Shown: positions 9,046 through 16,433 of the stretch, piece after piece
Position numbering within the stretch: the stretch's first letter is position 1
Layout: each line of letters opens with the position of its first letter
DNA from: Nitrospirales bacterium
GTDB taxonomy: Bacteria; Nitrospirota; Nitrospiria; Nitrospirales; UBA8639
Direction: 5' to 3'
DNA length: 62,089 nt
Assembly: GCA_020027205.1 (NCBI GenBank)
Contig: JAHRAQ010000004.1
Coordinates: 1 to 62,089, forward strand
The notes under the pieces: generated by a model
Told to the model about the DNA's origin: nothing
What the model saw: the letters and a program-made list of their open reading frames with translations, nothing else
The model's database searches: none
Made by a program: the position numbers and the translations under genes

Positions 9046-9867
9046 TTACCGCGTCTGACACGCCGGACAGACAAACGAGGCGCGGTCGTCCGCAAGACGC
9101 CGGAGCGTGGCACGACAGCCGTTGGGACAACGCGCGCCGGCCTTGCCATAGACACGGTGGCGCGTTTGGAACCGCCCTGCGCGTCCGTCCGGCGCGGTGA
9201 AATTTCGAATCGACGAGCCGCCCAGGCGAATGGCCTCCTTCAACACCCGCCGCAACGCATCAAACAACCCGCGGATGCGCCGCCGCGACAACCGGCGGCC
9301 GACGGCATGGGGATGGATGCCCGCGCGAAACAACGATTCGTTGGCGTAGATGTTCCCGATGCCCGCGATTCGACGTTGCTGCATCAACAGCGGTTTCACG
9401 CGGCCGCGGCCCGACGCGACCAGAGTCGTGAACGCCTCTTCCGTCATGGTCAGGGGGTCCGGGCCAAAGCGCCGCCGGCAATAGGCCCGCCATGCTTCCC
9501 TGTCCAGAAAGTACACTCCGCCGAATCGACGGGCGTTCCAGTACCGCAGCGGCGGCCCGCCGGCGATGTGCATGACCAGATGCACGTGCCGCGCACTCGG
9601 CACGGCCTCGGGCGCGAAGAGCAACAGCCCGGTCATCCCCAGTTCCACGAGCGCCACCCGCGTCTCGGCGCCCCGCTCGCAGACGACGGCGATGCTCTTC
9701 CCGTGCCGTTGAACCCCGACAATGCGAGCGCGCGCGAACCAGGCCCGCGACGCCAGGCCCCGCCGGACAATATCCGTTCGTCCAATCCACAAACGTTCGA
9801 TCACGGCCCCGGTCAGGACGTGCTGCAGTTGTCGCCGCACCACTTCGGCTTCAGGCAGTTCCGGCAT
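9046..9867 (-). CDS. mutM: Formamidopyrimidine-DNA glycosylase (Fpg/MutM)
   Basis: 273 residues from MPELPEAEVVR (the start is fixed because Pro2 and Glu3 are catalytic). A longer frame to 9930 adds no conserved residues. HGKSIAV, the H2TH region (IAGIGNIYANESLF) and a C-terminal zinc finger (CPNGC...CPAC) are all present. The enzyme removes 8-oxoguanine and cleaves the abasic site. The gene is divergent from the operon at 10012, whose promoter overlaps the region upstream of this gene. Confidence 0.95.
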   Translation of the reverse strand: MPELPEAEVVRRQLQHVLTGAVIERLWIGRTDIVRRGLASRAWFARARIVGVQRHGKSIAVVCERGAETRVALVELGMTGLLLFAPEAVPSARHVHLVMHIAGGPPLRYWNARRFGGVYFLDREAWRAYCRRRFGPDPLTMTEEAFTTLVASGRGRVKPLLMQQRRIAGIGNIYANESLFRAGIHPHAVGRRLSRRRIRGLFDALRRVLKEAIRLGGSSIRNFTAPDGRAGRFQTRHRVYGKAGARCPNGCRATLRRLADDRASFVCPACQTR

Positions 9868-9922
9868 CGCGTTTTCCTCCACGCCCGCGCGGCGGCGGCA
9901 CGCCGGCGGCAGGCCCGTCCGG

Positions 9923-9951
9923 TTGCGCAACCCCGCCGGAACTCCTATACT
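9923..9951 (+). promoter_or_regulatory. Sigma70-type promoter for the 10012 gene set
   Basis: TTGCGC at 9923-9928, a 17-base spacer, and TATACT at 9946-9951. It sits about 60 bases before the ATG at 10012, on the correct strand. Confidence 0.55.
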
Positions 9952-10011
9952 GCCGTTGAGACGGCGGCCGTCCCATGACGACCGTCATCGGCAAAAACAA
10001 GACCATACGCC

Positions 10012-10371
10012 ATGCCGCAGCCCGACGTGCCATATGTTCAGGAGCAACTCCGCCTCGCGCGATGCGCCATCTGCAAACAAAACCGGTTTGCCATCGACAG
10101 CCGCTCCGTCGGCGACGACGGCGACTGGAAGGCGCTGTGCCTGAACTGTCATTATCATTTTCCGGTGTACACGGACATGGAGTTTTATCTCCGCACCCAG
10201 CCCGACGTGCCCCACCGGCTCAACGACATCGCCTGTCCTCATTGCGAGCAACGCGGGGTCTCGCTCGACTTTCGCATTGTCATGTCCGTGCGGGAGTCCC
10301 GGTATTTCGTGACCTGCCGGCATTGCCGGCGCGCCTTTACCGAACAGTCGTTTCTGGAAGTGTATGAATGA
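10012..10371 (+). CDS. Small zinc-ribbon protein of unknown function
   Basis: 119 residues with four paired-cysteine sites (CAIC, CLNC, CPHC, CRHC) that could bind two zinc ions. The spacing suggests two rubredoxin-like knuckle pairs around a core LDFRIVMSVRESRYFVTC. No catalytic motif is seen. It is the first gene of a small set behind a recognisable promoter; its stop overlaps the start of the next gene. Confidence 0.7.
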   Translation: MPQPDVPYVQEQLRLARCAICKQNRFAIDSRSVGDDGDWKALCLNCHYHFPVYTDMEFYLRTQPDVPHRLNDIACPHCEQRGVSLDFRIVMSVRESRYFVTCRHCRRAFTEQSFLEVYE

Positions 10372-10579
10372 CGCCGACCCCCGTGACCCGCGCGTGAACG
10401 CCCCCGACCCCGCGTCCGCGGCCCCCGCGCCCCCGGCCGGCGCCGCGAAAGAGAAAAAGGAACTGCGCGTCGTGTCGGTGCCGCATGAGGACGAGGCGAT
10501 GGCCGGGGAAATGGCCGAACTGTTTGAAGAAGACCAAGTCACCCATCAACACGGCGGCACCGAGCCGGAAGGCGACTGA
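10364..10579 (+). CDS. Small acidic hypothetical protein
   Basis: 71 residues. An Ala/Pro-rich N-terminus is followed by EKKELRVVSVPHEDEAMAGEMAELFEEDQ, which looks helical and acidic. The ATG overlaps the end of the zinc-ribbon gene by eight bases, suggesting coupled translation. The family is not recognised. Confidence 0.5.
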   Translation: MNDADPRDPRVNAPDPASAAPAPPAGAAKEKKELRVVSVPHEDEAMAGEMAELFEEDQVTHQHGGTEPEGD

Positions 10580-10684
10580 CCGCGCGGCGAAGGCGGCCGT
10601 CCGTGGCGCGCGTCACGGCGCATGGTCGCGTTGACCGCGCGTGGCGCCTTCGGTAAGGTGAACGGCGATGCGGGAGGAATGCCC

Positions 10685-10939
10685 ATGAACGACCGGGTGA
10701 TGCGGGCCTACGCCGACGTCGAGCGCGCCATGCAGAAATACAACGACGTCCTCATCGAGTATCTGACCTCCCTCCAGTCCACGGAGGGCACGAACGCCAA
10801 AACCCTGGAACGCATGACCGCCGGCACGAAGGCCATGCGGGACAGCAGCGGCATCTATCTGTCCTATGCCAAGTTTGTGGCCTACGGGATGCCGGAGAGT
10901 GAAGACCTCATCGAAGACACGGATGATTTGTACGCCTGA
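10685..10939 (+). CDS. Small helical hypothetical protein
   Basis: 84 residues, largely alpha-helical by composition (YADVERAMQKYNDVLIEYL, TLERMTAGTKAM). The ATG at 10685 has GGAGG at good distance (10674-10678); an in-frame ATG at 10679 is too close to it. It is the last gene before the convergent tRNA-Pro terminator. I do not recognise it. Confidence 0.55.
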   Translation: MNDRVMRAYADVERAMQKYNDVLIEYLTSLQSTEGTNAKTLERMTAGTKAMRDSSGIYLSYAKFVAYGMPESEDLIEDTDDLYA

Positions 10940-10969
10940 CCGCCGGGGCCGTGGCGTCCGGCACGGAGA

Positions 10970-11014
10970 GAAAAACGCCGCCCCCCGCAAGAACCGTTCC
11001 GCACGAGGGGGCGG
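10970..11014 (-). terminator. Probable terminator of the tRNA-Pro transcript
   Basis: Read on the minus strand, CCGCCCCC pairs with GGGGGGCGG across a loop of about 20 bases and is followed by CGTTTTTC. The large loop lowers certainty. Confidence 0.45.
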
Positions 11015-11023
11015 GTCCCACCA

Positions 11024-11100
11024 TGGTCGGGGCGAGCCGATTTGAACGGCCGACCTCTCGCACCCCAAGCGAGTGCGCTACCGGGCTGCGCTACGCCCCG
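11024..11100 (-). tRNA. tRNA-Pro (anticodon GGG)
   Basis: 77 nucleotides with encoded CCA. Acceptor CGGGGCG pairs with CGCCCCG. The anticodon arm is CTCGC-TTGGGGT-GCGAG, giving anticodon GGG. The T arm is GGCCG-TTCAAAT-CGGCT-like. It lies downstream of merR and ihfA, the order known from many proteobacteria. Confidence 0.93.
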
Positions 11101-11147
11101 ACAATGATTCATGTCCCATGGCAGGAAGGCACGGACGGCAGGGTCTC

Positions 11148-11218
11148 GACGGCTTCACGGTCTCGACGGCCTCATGGTCTGCCGGCCTCACGGTCTGCCG
11201 GCCTCATGGGACAGGGTC
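11148..11218. repeat. Short tandem repeat of 16-17 bp downstream of and into the merR 3' end
   Basis: Four or so consecutive units of TCACGGTCTCGACGGCC / TCATGGTCTGCCGGCC type. The unit reaches into the merR reading frame and encodes its last residues (HEAGRP). Confidence 0.6.
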
Positions 11219-11577
11219 GCCCGACCGGGTGATTCGGCCACGGCGTCCAAGCCGTTCAGGATATCCCGCAGTTCATTCCTGATGCGTTGCACCTGCCCGC
11301 CCGCCAGTCCCAGCGGCGCATGGGCGCGTCCCCGCCGCCGACGCCAGTACTGTTTGAGACCCTTGATGGTGTAGCCTTCACCGTAAAGCAACTGCTTGAT
11401 TTCCAGCACCACGTCGATGGTTCGTTGATCATAGACCCGGTGCCGCCCCTGACTTTTTTGAGGACGCAGGAAACTGAACTCGGATTCCCAGAACCGCAAC
11501 ACGGATGCCGGCAAGCCGGTGATCGTGCTGACCTCACCGATTTTATAAAACGCTTTCTCCGGGATTCGACTGCCCAT
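11188..11577 (-). CDS. MerR-family transcriptional regulator
   Basis: 129 residues. The N-terminal winged helix-turn-helix is clear: FYKIGEVSTITGLPASVLRFWESEF, then RHRVYDQRTIDVVLEIKQLL and GYTIKGLKQYW. It lacks a cysteine effector site, like the short MerR proteins encoded after ihfA in proteobacteria. It follows ihfA by about 45 bases and is probably co-transcribed. The targets are unknown. The C-terminus is encoded by a tandem repeat. Confidence 0.9.
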   Translation of the reverse strand: MGSRIPEKAFYKIGEVSTITGLPASVLRFWESEFSFLRPQKSQGRHRVYDQRTIDVVLEIKQLLYGEGYTIKGLKQYWRRRRGRAHAPLGLAGGQVQRIRNELRDILNGLDAVAESPGRATLSHEAGRP

Positions 11578-11623
11578 GGGCCTCCCCCCGCGTGCCAGGC
11601 GTACTGCCCGTCCCCGTCCGGCC

Positions 11624-11899
11624 CTACGAATTCACCGCTTTTTTGAACAACTGACTGGCCCGAAAGGTGACCACCCTTCGCGGCGTAATGGCAATTTCCT
11701 GGCCGGTTCTGGGATTGCGTCCTTTGCGTTCCCCCTTGCTTCTGACGACAAAATTTCCAAACCCCGCGATTTTCACCGCCTCGCCCCGGCGCAATTCATC
11801 TTTCACGCATTCCAGAACGTATTCCACCATCTCCATGGCGTCGGTTTTGGACAGACCCGCCTGGTTACAGAGATGATTGGCAATATCGGCTTTACGCAT
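11624..11899 (-). CDS. ihfA: Integration host factor alpha subunit (HU/IHF family)
   Basis: 91 residues. MRKADIANHL, GEAVKIAGFGNFVVR and GRNPRTGQEIAITPRRVVTF match the HU/IHF fold, with the DNA-intercalating NP at the beta-arm tip. The merR plus tRNA-Pro context favours IHF alpha over HU. It bends DNA as a dimer. The promoter at 12000-12028 lies directly in front, with a transposon inserted 13 bases beyond its -35 box. Confidence 0.9.
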   Translation of the reverse strand: MRKADIANHLCNQAGLSKTDAMEMVEYVLECVKDELRRGEAVKIAGFGNFVVRSKGERKGRNPRTGQEIAITPRRVVTFRASQLFKKAVNS

Positions 11900-11999
11900 C
11901 GTCGCTGCCGACCCTGGCGGGCCTCTCGCGGCGTTCAGCAGGAGCGCGCCCGCCGACGCTCAAGACATGCGCCCCGCCCGGACATCAAACACGCGCCGG

Positions 12000-12028
12000 A
12001 ACGTATCGGGAGCGCGTGAAATTGTCAA
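12000..12028 (-). promoter_or_regulatory. Sigma70-type promoter of ihfA
   Basis: On the minus strand TTGACA, a 17-base spacer and TACGTT. The -10 box is about 100 bases upstream of the ihfA ATG. The transposon's target duplication begins at 12041, 13 bases upstream of the -35 box, so the core promoter is intact but native upstream DNA is displaced by 2.8 kb. Confidence 0.6.
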
Positions 12029-12040
12029 GGGAATTCTACG

Positions 12041-12048
12041 CACTCGAC
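12041..12048. repeat. Left target-site duplication CACTCGAC
   Basis: Identical to 14825-14832 on the other side of the transposon; 8 bp as expected for IS1595-family insertion. Confidence 0.93.
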
Positions 12049-12115
12049 GGGAACTATTTACTTGACTAGCCATTGACGTTGCGTTATCTTCCTCGGCATG
12101 ACGAAGGGAGGCAAC

Positions 12116-13039
12116 ATGAAACGTTCTCGCTCGAAGCCAGACCCGTGGAGTCTGTGGAAGTTTTTTGAGCAGTTTCCCAACGAGGCTGCGTCGGTCGCCT
12201 ACATGGAACAGAAGCGGTGGCCGCGCGGGGTGCAGTGCCCGCATTGTCAATCGTACAACGTGGCGGCGACGAAGGCAGCGAAGCCGATGCCGTATCGGTG
12301 TCGTGCGTGCCGGAAACATTTCAGCGTTCGCACGGGGACGGTGCTGGCCGAAAGTCCCCTGCCGATTCAACGCTGGTTGATGGCCGCGTATCTGATGACC
12401 GCGGCCCGGAAGGGCATCTCCAGCGTCCAACTCGGCAAGCAACTCGGCGTCACGCAAAAGACCGCGTGGTTTCTGGAGCATCGGATTCGGGAAGCCTTGC
12501 AAGATCGTGGCGGGTTACTCGGCCCCGAAGTCGAGGTGGACGAAACGTACATGGGCGGCAAAGAGCACAATCGCCATGCGTCGAAGCGCGGCCCTCGCAC
12601 CGGATTGCGCGGAAAGCAGCCGGTCATGGGGTTGCGGGCACGGCCCCATGGCACCGTCAGGGCGTTTCCGATTCCGCACACGTCGGGGGATATTCTCAAG
12701 GCGGCGATTGTGGAGCACGTCCGGCGCGGATCCACACTCTACACGGACGCCCATCGGGGCTACATCGGCACCCCCGGCTTTTCGCATCACGCCGTCAGTC
12801 ATACGGTCGGGGAATACGTCCGGGACCAAGCGCACACGAACGGCGTGGAATCGTTTTGGGCGTTGCTCAAACGCGGGCATTATGGTATCTTTCATTCCAT
12901 CAGCGTCAAGCATCTGCATCGGTACGTGAACGAGTTTGCCGGACGGCACAACGCCGGACAGGACACCGCGCGATGCTTGGATGTGGTTGCCCGTGGCATG
13001 GTCGGGCGGCGGGTGACATGGAGACTGTTGGTGGCCTAA
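12116..13039 (+). CDS. IS1595-family transposase
   Basis: 307 residues. The N-terminal zinc ribbon (CPHC...YRCRACRKHF, then SVRTGTVLAES) precedes a DDE-type domain: VDETYMGGKE (first Asp), TLYTDAHRGY (second Asp) and NGVESFWALLKRG (Glu), followed by the family's HLHRYVNEFAGRHN motif. This is the ISXO2-like/IS1595 layout. ATG 12116 follows AGGGAGG at good spacing; an in-frame ATG at 12098 is less likely. It is full length and looks active, and acts on the inverted repeats at 12049 and 14802. Confidence 0.95.
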   Translation: MKRSRSKPDPWSLWKFFEQFPNEAASVAYMEQKRWPRGVQCPHCQSYNVAATKAAKPMPYRCRACRKHFSVRTGTVLAESPLPIQRWLMAAYLMTAARKGISSVQLGKQLGVTQKTAWFLEHRIREALQDRGGLLGPEVEVDETYMGGKEHNRHASKRGPRTGLRGKQPVMGLRARPHGTVRAFPIPHTSGDILKAAIVEHVRRGSTLYTDAHRGYIGTPGFSHHAVSHTVGEYVRDQAHTNGVESFWALLKRGHYGIFHSISVKHLHRYVNEFAGRHNAGQDTARCLDVVARGMVGRRVTWRLLVA

Positions 13040-13041
13040 TC

Positions 13042-13206
13042 GTGCCGAAACGCAAACCCATCCTTTCAGCCGAGTTTGAGCGGGTCACCGCCGCCCTCGT
13101 CCGTCCGCGCAAGACATCCCGCCGAAAATCTGCTACCCTGAAACAGGACGCCGCCACGCCGCCACGCCGCCACATCAGGCGTCAGCGTTCTTCGAACCTT
13201 CGCTGA
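13042..13206 (+). CDS. Small basic accessory ORF of the transposon
   Basis: 54 codons starting with GTG two bases after the transposase stop. The first half (KRKPILSAEFERVTAAL, then RPRKTSRRKS) resembles the small ORF at 3-128 in a second element of this group, sharing the L..F/L.RV..A pattern and PRKT. The second half is Pro/Arg-rich and runs into the methyltransferase region, ending in TGA just before motif I. It may be a conserved IS accessory protein; no function is known. If a +1 frameshift occurred near its end, it would join the methyltransferase frame. Confidence 0.45.
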   Translation: MPKRKPILSAEFERVTAALVRPRKTSRRKSATLKQDAATPPRRHIRRQRSSNLR

Positions 13207-14098
13207 CCTGTTCTGCGGCGTCGGCGGGTTTCATGTGGCCGCCGCGTCTCTGGGAATGCGGGGCGTCTTTGCCTGCGACATCGACGCCGAGGCCCGCGCC
13301 GTCTATCAGCAGAATTTCGGTCTCATGCCCGTCGGCGACATCGCCGCGATCCGCGCCGAGGACGTGCCCGACCACGACGTGCTCTGTGCCGGGTTTCCCT
13401 GCCAGCCGTTCAGCATCATCGGCAAGCGCGAAGGCTTTCGAGAAAAGCGCGGGTTTCTGTTCCTCGACATTGCCCGCATCGTTGCCGCCAAACGTCCGGC
13501 GGTGGTGGTGCTGGAAAACGTCAAGCAACTCGCCGCGGCCAGCGACGGCAAGGTGCTGGCCTACATCGTCGACACCTTGTCCTTGTTGGGCTACGCGACA
13601 CACTGGCGCGTCCTGAATGCGCGGGACTACGGAGTGCCGCAGCAACGCGAGCGGGTGCTGGTGGTGGCCTCACGCCTGCCGTGGGCGGATTGGTCGTGGC
13701 TGGCGCCCGTCACCATGCCCCCGTTGGCCTCGGTGCTGGACCCGCGCCCGGATCGCCGGCATTGGGTCTCTGCGCGCATTCGTCAGTCGCGGCACCGGCA
13801 GCACCGCGCTGCCGTCACCCCATCCATCTGGCATGAGAACAAGGGCGGGGCCATTGCCAGCCATCCGTATTCCTGCGCCCTGCGCGCCGGGGCCAGTTAC
13901 AATTATCTGCTCGTCAACGGCGAGCGGCGCCTGACGCCCCGCGAACTCTTTCGACTGCAAGGCTTCCCCGATTCGTTCCTTCTGCCGGCGGACGCCCAGG
14001 CCCGGCGGCAGGCCGGCAACGCCGTCCCCGTCCCGATGATTCGCGCCGTCCTCGCCCGCGTCGTCCATGCCCTCCGACACGCCCAAGTTGCGCGGTAG
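13142..14098 (+). CDS. DNA (cytosine-5-)-methyltransferase of a type II R-M system (start unresolved)
   Basis: The open frame runs from 13142. Motifs are complete: I (ADLFCGVGGF), IV (GFPCQPFS with catalytic Cys), VI (VLENV), VIII (QQRERV), IX (RELFRLQGFPD) and X (QAGNAVPVPMI). The target-recognition region lies around IWHENKGGAIASHPYSCALR. No ATG, GTG or TTG occurs between the in-frame stop at 13139 and motif I; the first GTG (13235) would delete motif I. A GTC at 13181 sits where a GTG start would fit. The coordinates here therefore give the open frame, not a proven start. The endonuclease gene overlaps its 3' end by 32 bases. Specificity cannot be read by eye. Confidence 0.85.
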   Translation, partial: NRTPPRRHAATSGVSVLRTFADLFCGVGGFHVAAASLGMRGVFACDIDAEARAVYQQNFGLMPVGDIAAIRAEDVPDHDVLCAGFPCQPFSIIGKREGFREKRGFLFLDIARIVAAKRPAVVVLENVKQLAAASDGKVLAYIVDTLSLLGYATHWRVLNARDYGVPQQRERVLVVASRLPWADWSWLAPVTMPPLASVLDPRPDRRHWVSARIRQSRHRQHRAAVTPSIWHENKGGAIASHPYSCALRAGASYNYLLVNGERRLTPRELFRLQGFPDSFLLPADAQARRQAGNAVPVPMIRAVLARVVHALRHAQVAR

Positions 14099-14807
14099 CC
14101 CGCGCATCAGTCACGGCCCCTGGCCGCTGGGGGCGATTCCCGATGCCGTCCTGTTTCGCGTCGGGAAATGCCTCGTCCACCATCTCGCCCTGGGGCACAC
14201 CGACCTGTCTGGGGATGACTTCGGCAATCTGCTGGCGTGGAGCGTGGAAGGCGACCATCGAGGGCGGCCCTTGGGCGTGGTGGACGTGATGCGGAACGGG
14301 TGTGGTTGGTCGGTCAAGACAGTGAAGGCCGCGGCCCCGCACGATGCGTCGGCAGTGCGGCTCATTTCGGGCCGTAACAGCCCCGATTATTCGTTGCGGA
14401 TTGCCGACCCGCGCAAGAACATTCAGGCCACCGGCCGGGCCGTCCTTGCCATTTGGAACTCGCGCGTGAATGCGTCGCTGGACGACCACGACGAACTGCG
14501 GCTCATGGTGCTGGTGCGCAACATGGACGCGCAAGAGTTTCTGTTGTTTGAGGAAGAGATTGTCCGCTTTCCCGACACGAACTACCGATGGTCCGTGAAC
14601 ACGCGCGGCAATTTGGAAGGGCACGACATCAGCACCGGCACCCATTGCTTCACTTGGCAACCCCACGGCGCCCAGTTCACCATCCGCCGCCTTATCCCCG
14701 GCTCGGCCCGCCGCTTCGCCATTACCCGCACCATCCCCCGCATCGAACGCGAGCACGTCTGGAACAGCCTCCAGTATGACAATTCGTGGATTGATGTGCG
14801 CGGCTAG
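14067..14807 (+). CDS. Probable type II restriction endonuclease paired with the methyltransferase
   Basis: 246 residues, with ATG inside the end of the methyltransferase gene and TAG inside the right transposon repeat. A PD-(D/E)XK-like core is suggested by VVDVM (Asp73), then GCGWSVKTVK (Lys84), followed by IADPRKNIQATGRAVLAIW and DELRLMVLVRN strands. No other function fits the context: a standalone C5 methyltransferase with an overlapping unknown protein is the classic R-M layout. It would cut DNA at the unmethylated site. Nuclease assignment is inference from context and weak motif evidence. Confidence 0.65.
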   Translation: MPSDTPKLRGSPRISHGPWPLGAIPDAVLFRVGKCLVHHLALGHTDLSGDDFGNLLAWSVEGDHRGRPLGVVDVMRNGCGWSVKTVKAAAPHDASAVRLISGRNSPDYSLRIADPRKNIQATGRAVLAIWNSRVNASLDDHDELRLMVLVRNMDAQEFLLFEEEIVRFPDTNYRWSVNTRGNLEGHDISTGTHCFTWQPHGAQFTIRRLIPGSARRFAITRTIPRIEREHVWNSLQYDNSWIDVRG

Positions 14808-14824
14808 TTAGGTCAATAGTTCCC

Positions 14825-14832
14825 CACTCGAC
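14825..14832. repeat. Right target-site duplication CACTCGAC
   Basis: Exact copy of 12041-12048, immediately outside the right inverted repeat. Confidence 0.93.
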
Positions 14833-14849
14833 CGTACTTCGACCTTACT

Positions 14850-16433
14850 CTATTCCGCGCCCTCGCGCGCCGGGACGCGGAGGAGTTTGTACTCGATGCT
14901 GTCCGCCAGCGCCTGCCAACTGGCTTCGATAATATTCTCCGACACGCCGACCGTGCCCCAGGTCCGTTTCCGGTCGCCGGACTCAATTAGCACCCGCACT
15001 CTGGACGCCGTGCCCTGACTGCCGGCCAGCACGCGCACTTTGTAATCCAGCAACCGGACTTCGCGCAGTTCCGGATAGAACGTTTCGAGCGCCTTCCGCA
15101 AGGCATTGTCCATGGCGTTGACGGGGCCGTCGCCCGCCGCCGTCGTCTGTTCCACGACCTCGCCCACCCGGACGGTGATGGTGGCTTCCGTCACCGGCGT
15201 GTCCCCGGCCCTCCGCTTCTCGACGCCGACCCGCAAGCCCAGCAGTTCAAAGGACGGGCGGTGCGTGCCCATCGCCTCCCGCACCATTAACTCAAAGGAC
15301 CCTTCGGCCCCTTCAAACTGGTACCCGTCCCGCTCGCGTTCTTTGAGCCGTGCCAGGAGCGCCGGCAGACGCGGATGATCTTTGGACATGGACAGGCCGA
15401 AACTCTCCACCTTCCGGGCCATGCCGCTTCGCCCGCTGTGGTCGGAGATCAACACGCGCTGCCGGTTGCCCACTGATTCCGGCGTCACATGCTCGTACGT
15501 GCGGGCGTTCTTTTGCACGGCGTGGATATGGATGCCGCCCTTGTGGGCGAACGCCGCGTCGCCGACGTAGGGTTGTCGTTTGTTCGGCGGGAGGTTGGCG
15601 ATTTCCGACACAAAGTTGGCCACGTTCCGAAGGTGCTGCAACCGGCCGTCCTCCCACACGCGGACGTGCATTTTGAATTCGAGATTGGCCAGCACGGAGC
15701 AGAGATTGACGTTGCCGCAGCGTTCCCCGATTCCGTTAATGGTCCCCTGCACCTGCCTGGCGCCCTGCCGCACGGCCGCCAGGGTGTTGGCCACGGCCAT
15801 GTCCGCGTCGTTATGCGCGTGAATGCCCAGCGGCACCCGGCAGACCCGCGTCACCCGCTCCCAGACCGCTTCGATCTCCCAGGGCATGGTGCCGCCGTTG
15901 GTGTCACAGAGAATAATCCGCTCGGCGCCGCCCTCGGCCGCCGCCTGCAGCGTCTTCAACGCATAGTCGGCGTCGGCCTTGAATCCGTCGAAAAAATGTT
16001 CCGCGTCGTAAAACACCCGTTTCCCCTGCGCGCGCAGATACGCGACGGACTCACGAATCAACGCGAGATTTTCGTCCAGCGACGCGCCCAGCGCCTCGGT
16101 CACGTGCAGAGTCCAACTTTTCCCGAAAATGGTGATGACCGACGTGCCCGCTTCCAGAAGCGCCCGCAGGTTGGCGTCGGCCTCGGCGGACTGCCCGGCT
16201 TTGCGGGTCGAGCCGAAGGCGACCATTTTCGCGTGTCGAAGCGGCACGGTACGCATGGTCTGAAACACTTCGATGTCACGCGGATTCGCGCCCGGCCAGC
16301 CTCCTTCAATGAAATGGACGCCCAGTTCGTCAAGTTTCTGCGCGATGCGGACCTTGTCCTCCACCGAAAAACTCACGTCTTCGGCCTGCGCGCCGTCCCG
16401 GAGCGTGGTGTCGTAGATTTCCAGTTGCGTCAC
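14850..16433 (-). CDS. cimA: (R)-citramalate synthase
   Basis: 527 residues. The HMGL-like barrel starts IYDTTLRDGAQAEDVSFSVEDK; FIEGGWPGANP distinguishes the citramalate branch from 2-isopropylmalate synthase; HAHNDADMAVANTLAAV carries metal ligands. A C-terminal LeuA-type regulatory domain ends the protein (GDGPVNAMDNALRKAL). It condenses pyruvate and acetyl-CoA for threonine-independent isoleucine synthesis. The start overlaps the lysC stop by four bases. The transposon ends 25 bases beyond its stop, so the coding region is intact. Confidence 0.93.
   Translation of the reverse strand: MTQLEIYDTTLRDGAQAEDVSFSVEDKVRIAQKLDELGVHFIEGGWPGANPRDIEVFQTMRTVPLRHAKMVAFGSTRKAGQSAEADANLRALLEAGTSVITIFGKSWTLHVTEALGASLDENLALIRESVAYLRAQGKRVFYDAEHFFDGFKADADYALKTLQAAAEGGAERIILCDTNGGTMPWEIEAVWERVTRVCRVPLGIHAHNDADMAVANTLAAVRQGARQVQGTINGIGERCGNVNLCSVLANLEFKMHVRVWEDGRLQHLRNVANFVSEIANLPPNKRQPYVGDAAFAHKGGIHIHAVQKNARTYEHVTPESVGNRQRVLISDHSGRSGMARKVESFGLSMSKDHPRLPALLARLKERERDGYQFEGAEGSFELMVREAMGTHRPSFELLGLRVGVEKRRAGDTPVTEATITVRVGEVVEQTTAAGDGPVNAMDNALRKALETFYPELREVRLLDYKVRVLAGSQGTASRVRVLIESGDRKRTWGTVGVSENIIEASWQALADSIEYKLLRVPAREGAE

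Larger units (their letters stand above)
12049..14824 (+). mobile_element. Complete IS1595-family transposon carrying a restriction-modification module
   Basis: The left inverted repeat at 12049-12071 (GGGAACTATTTACTTGACTA...) and the right repeat at 14802-14824 match at 20 of 23 positions. The element is flanked by a perfect 8-bp direct duplication, CACTCGAC, at 12041-12048 and 14825-14832, the target-site size known for IS1595. Inside, in order: transposase, small basic ORF, C5 methyltransferase, probable endonuclease whose stop codon lies in the right repeat. The intact ends and exact duplication suggest a single, fairly recent insertion between ihfA and cimA. Confidence 0.93.

Noticed and set aside
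9046..9930. Longer start for mutM at 9930
   Set aside because: Catalytic Pro must be residue 2, which fixes the start at 9867.
115..14824. Composite transposon between the two IS1595-type ends
   Set aside because: The complete element has its own 8-bp duplication, and the DNA between the two ends is ordinary housekeeping sequence (ybeY, phoH, mutM, tRNA-Pro, ihfA).
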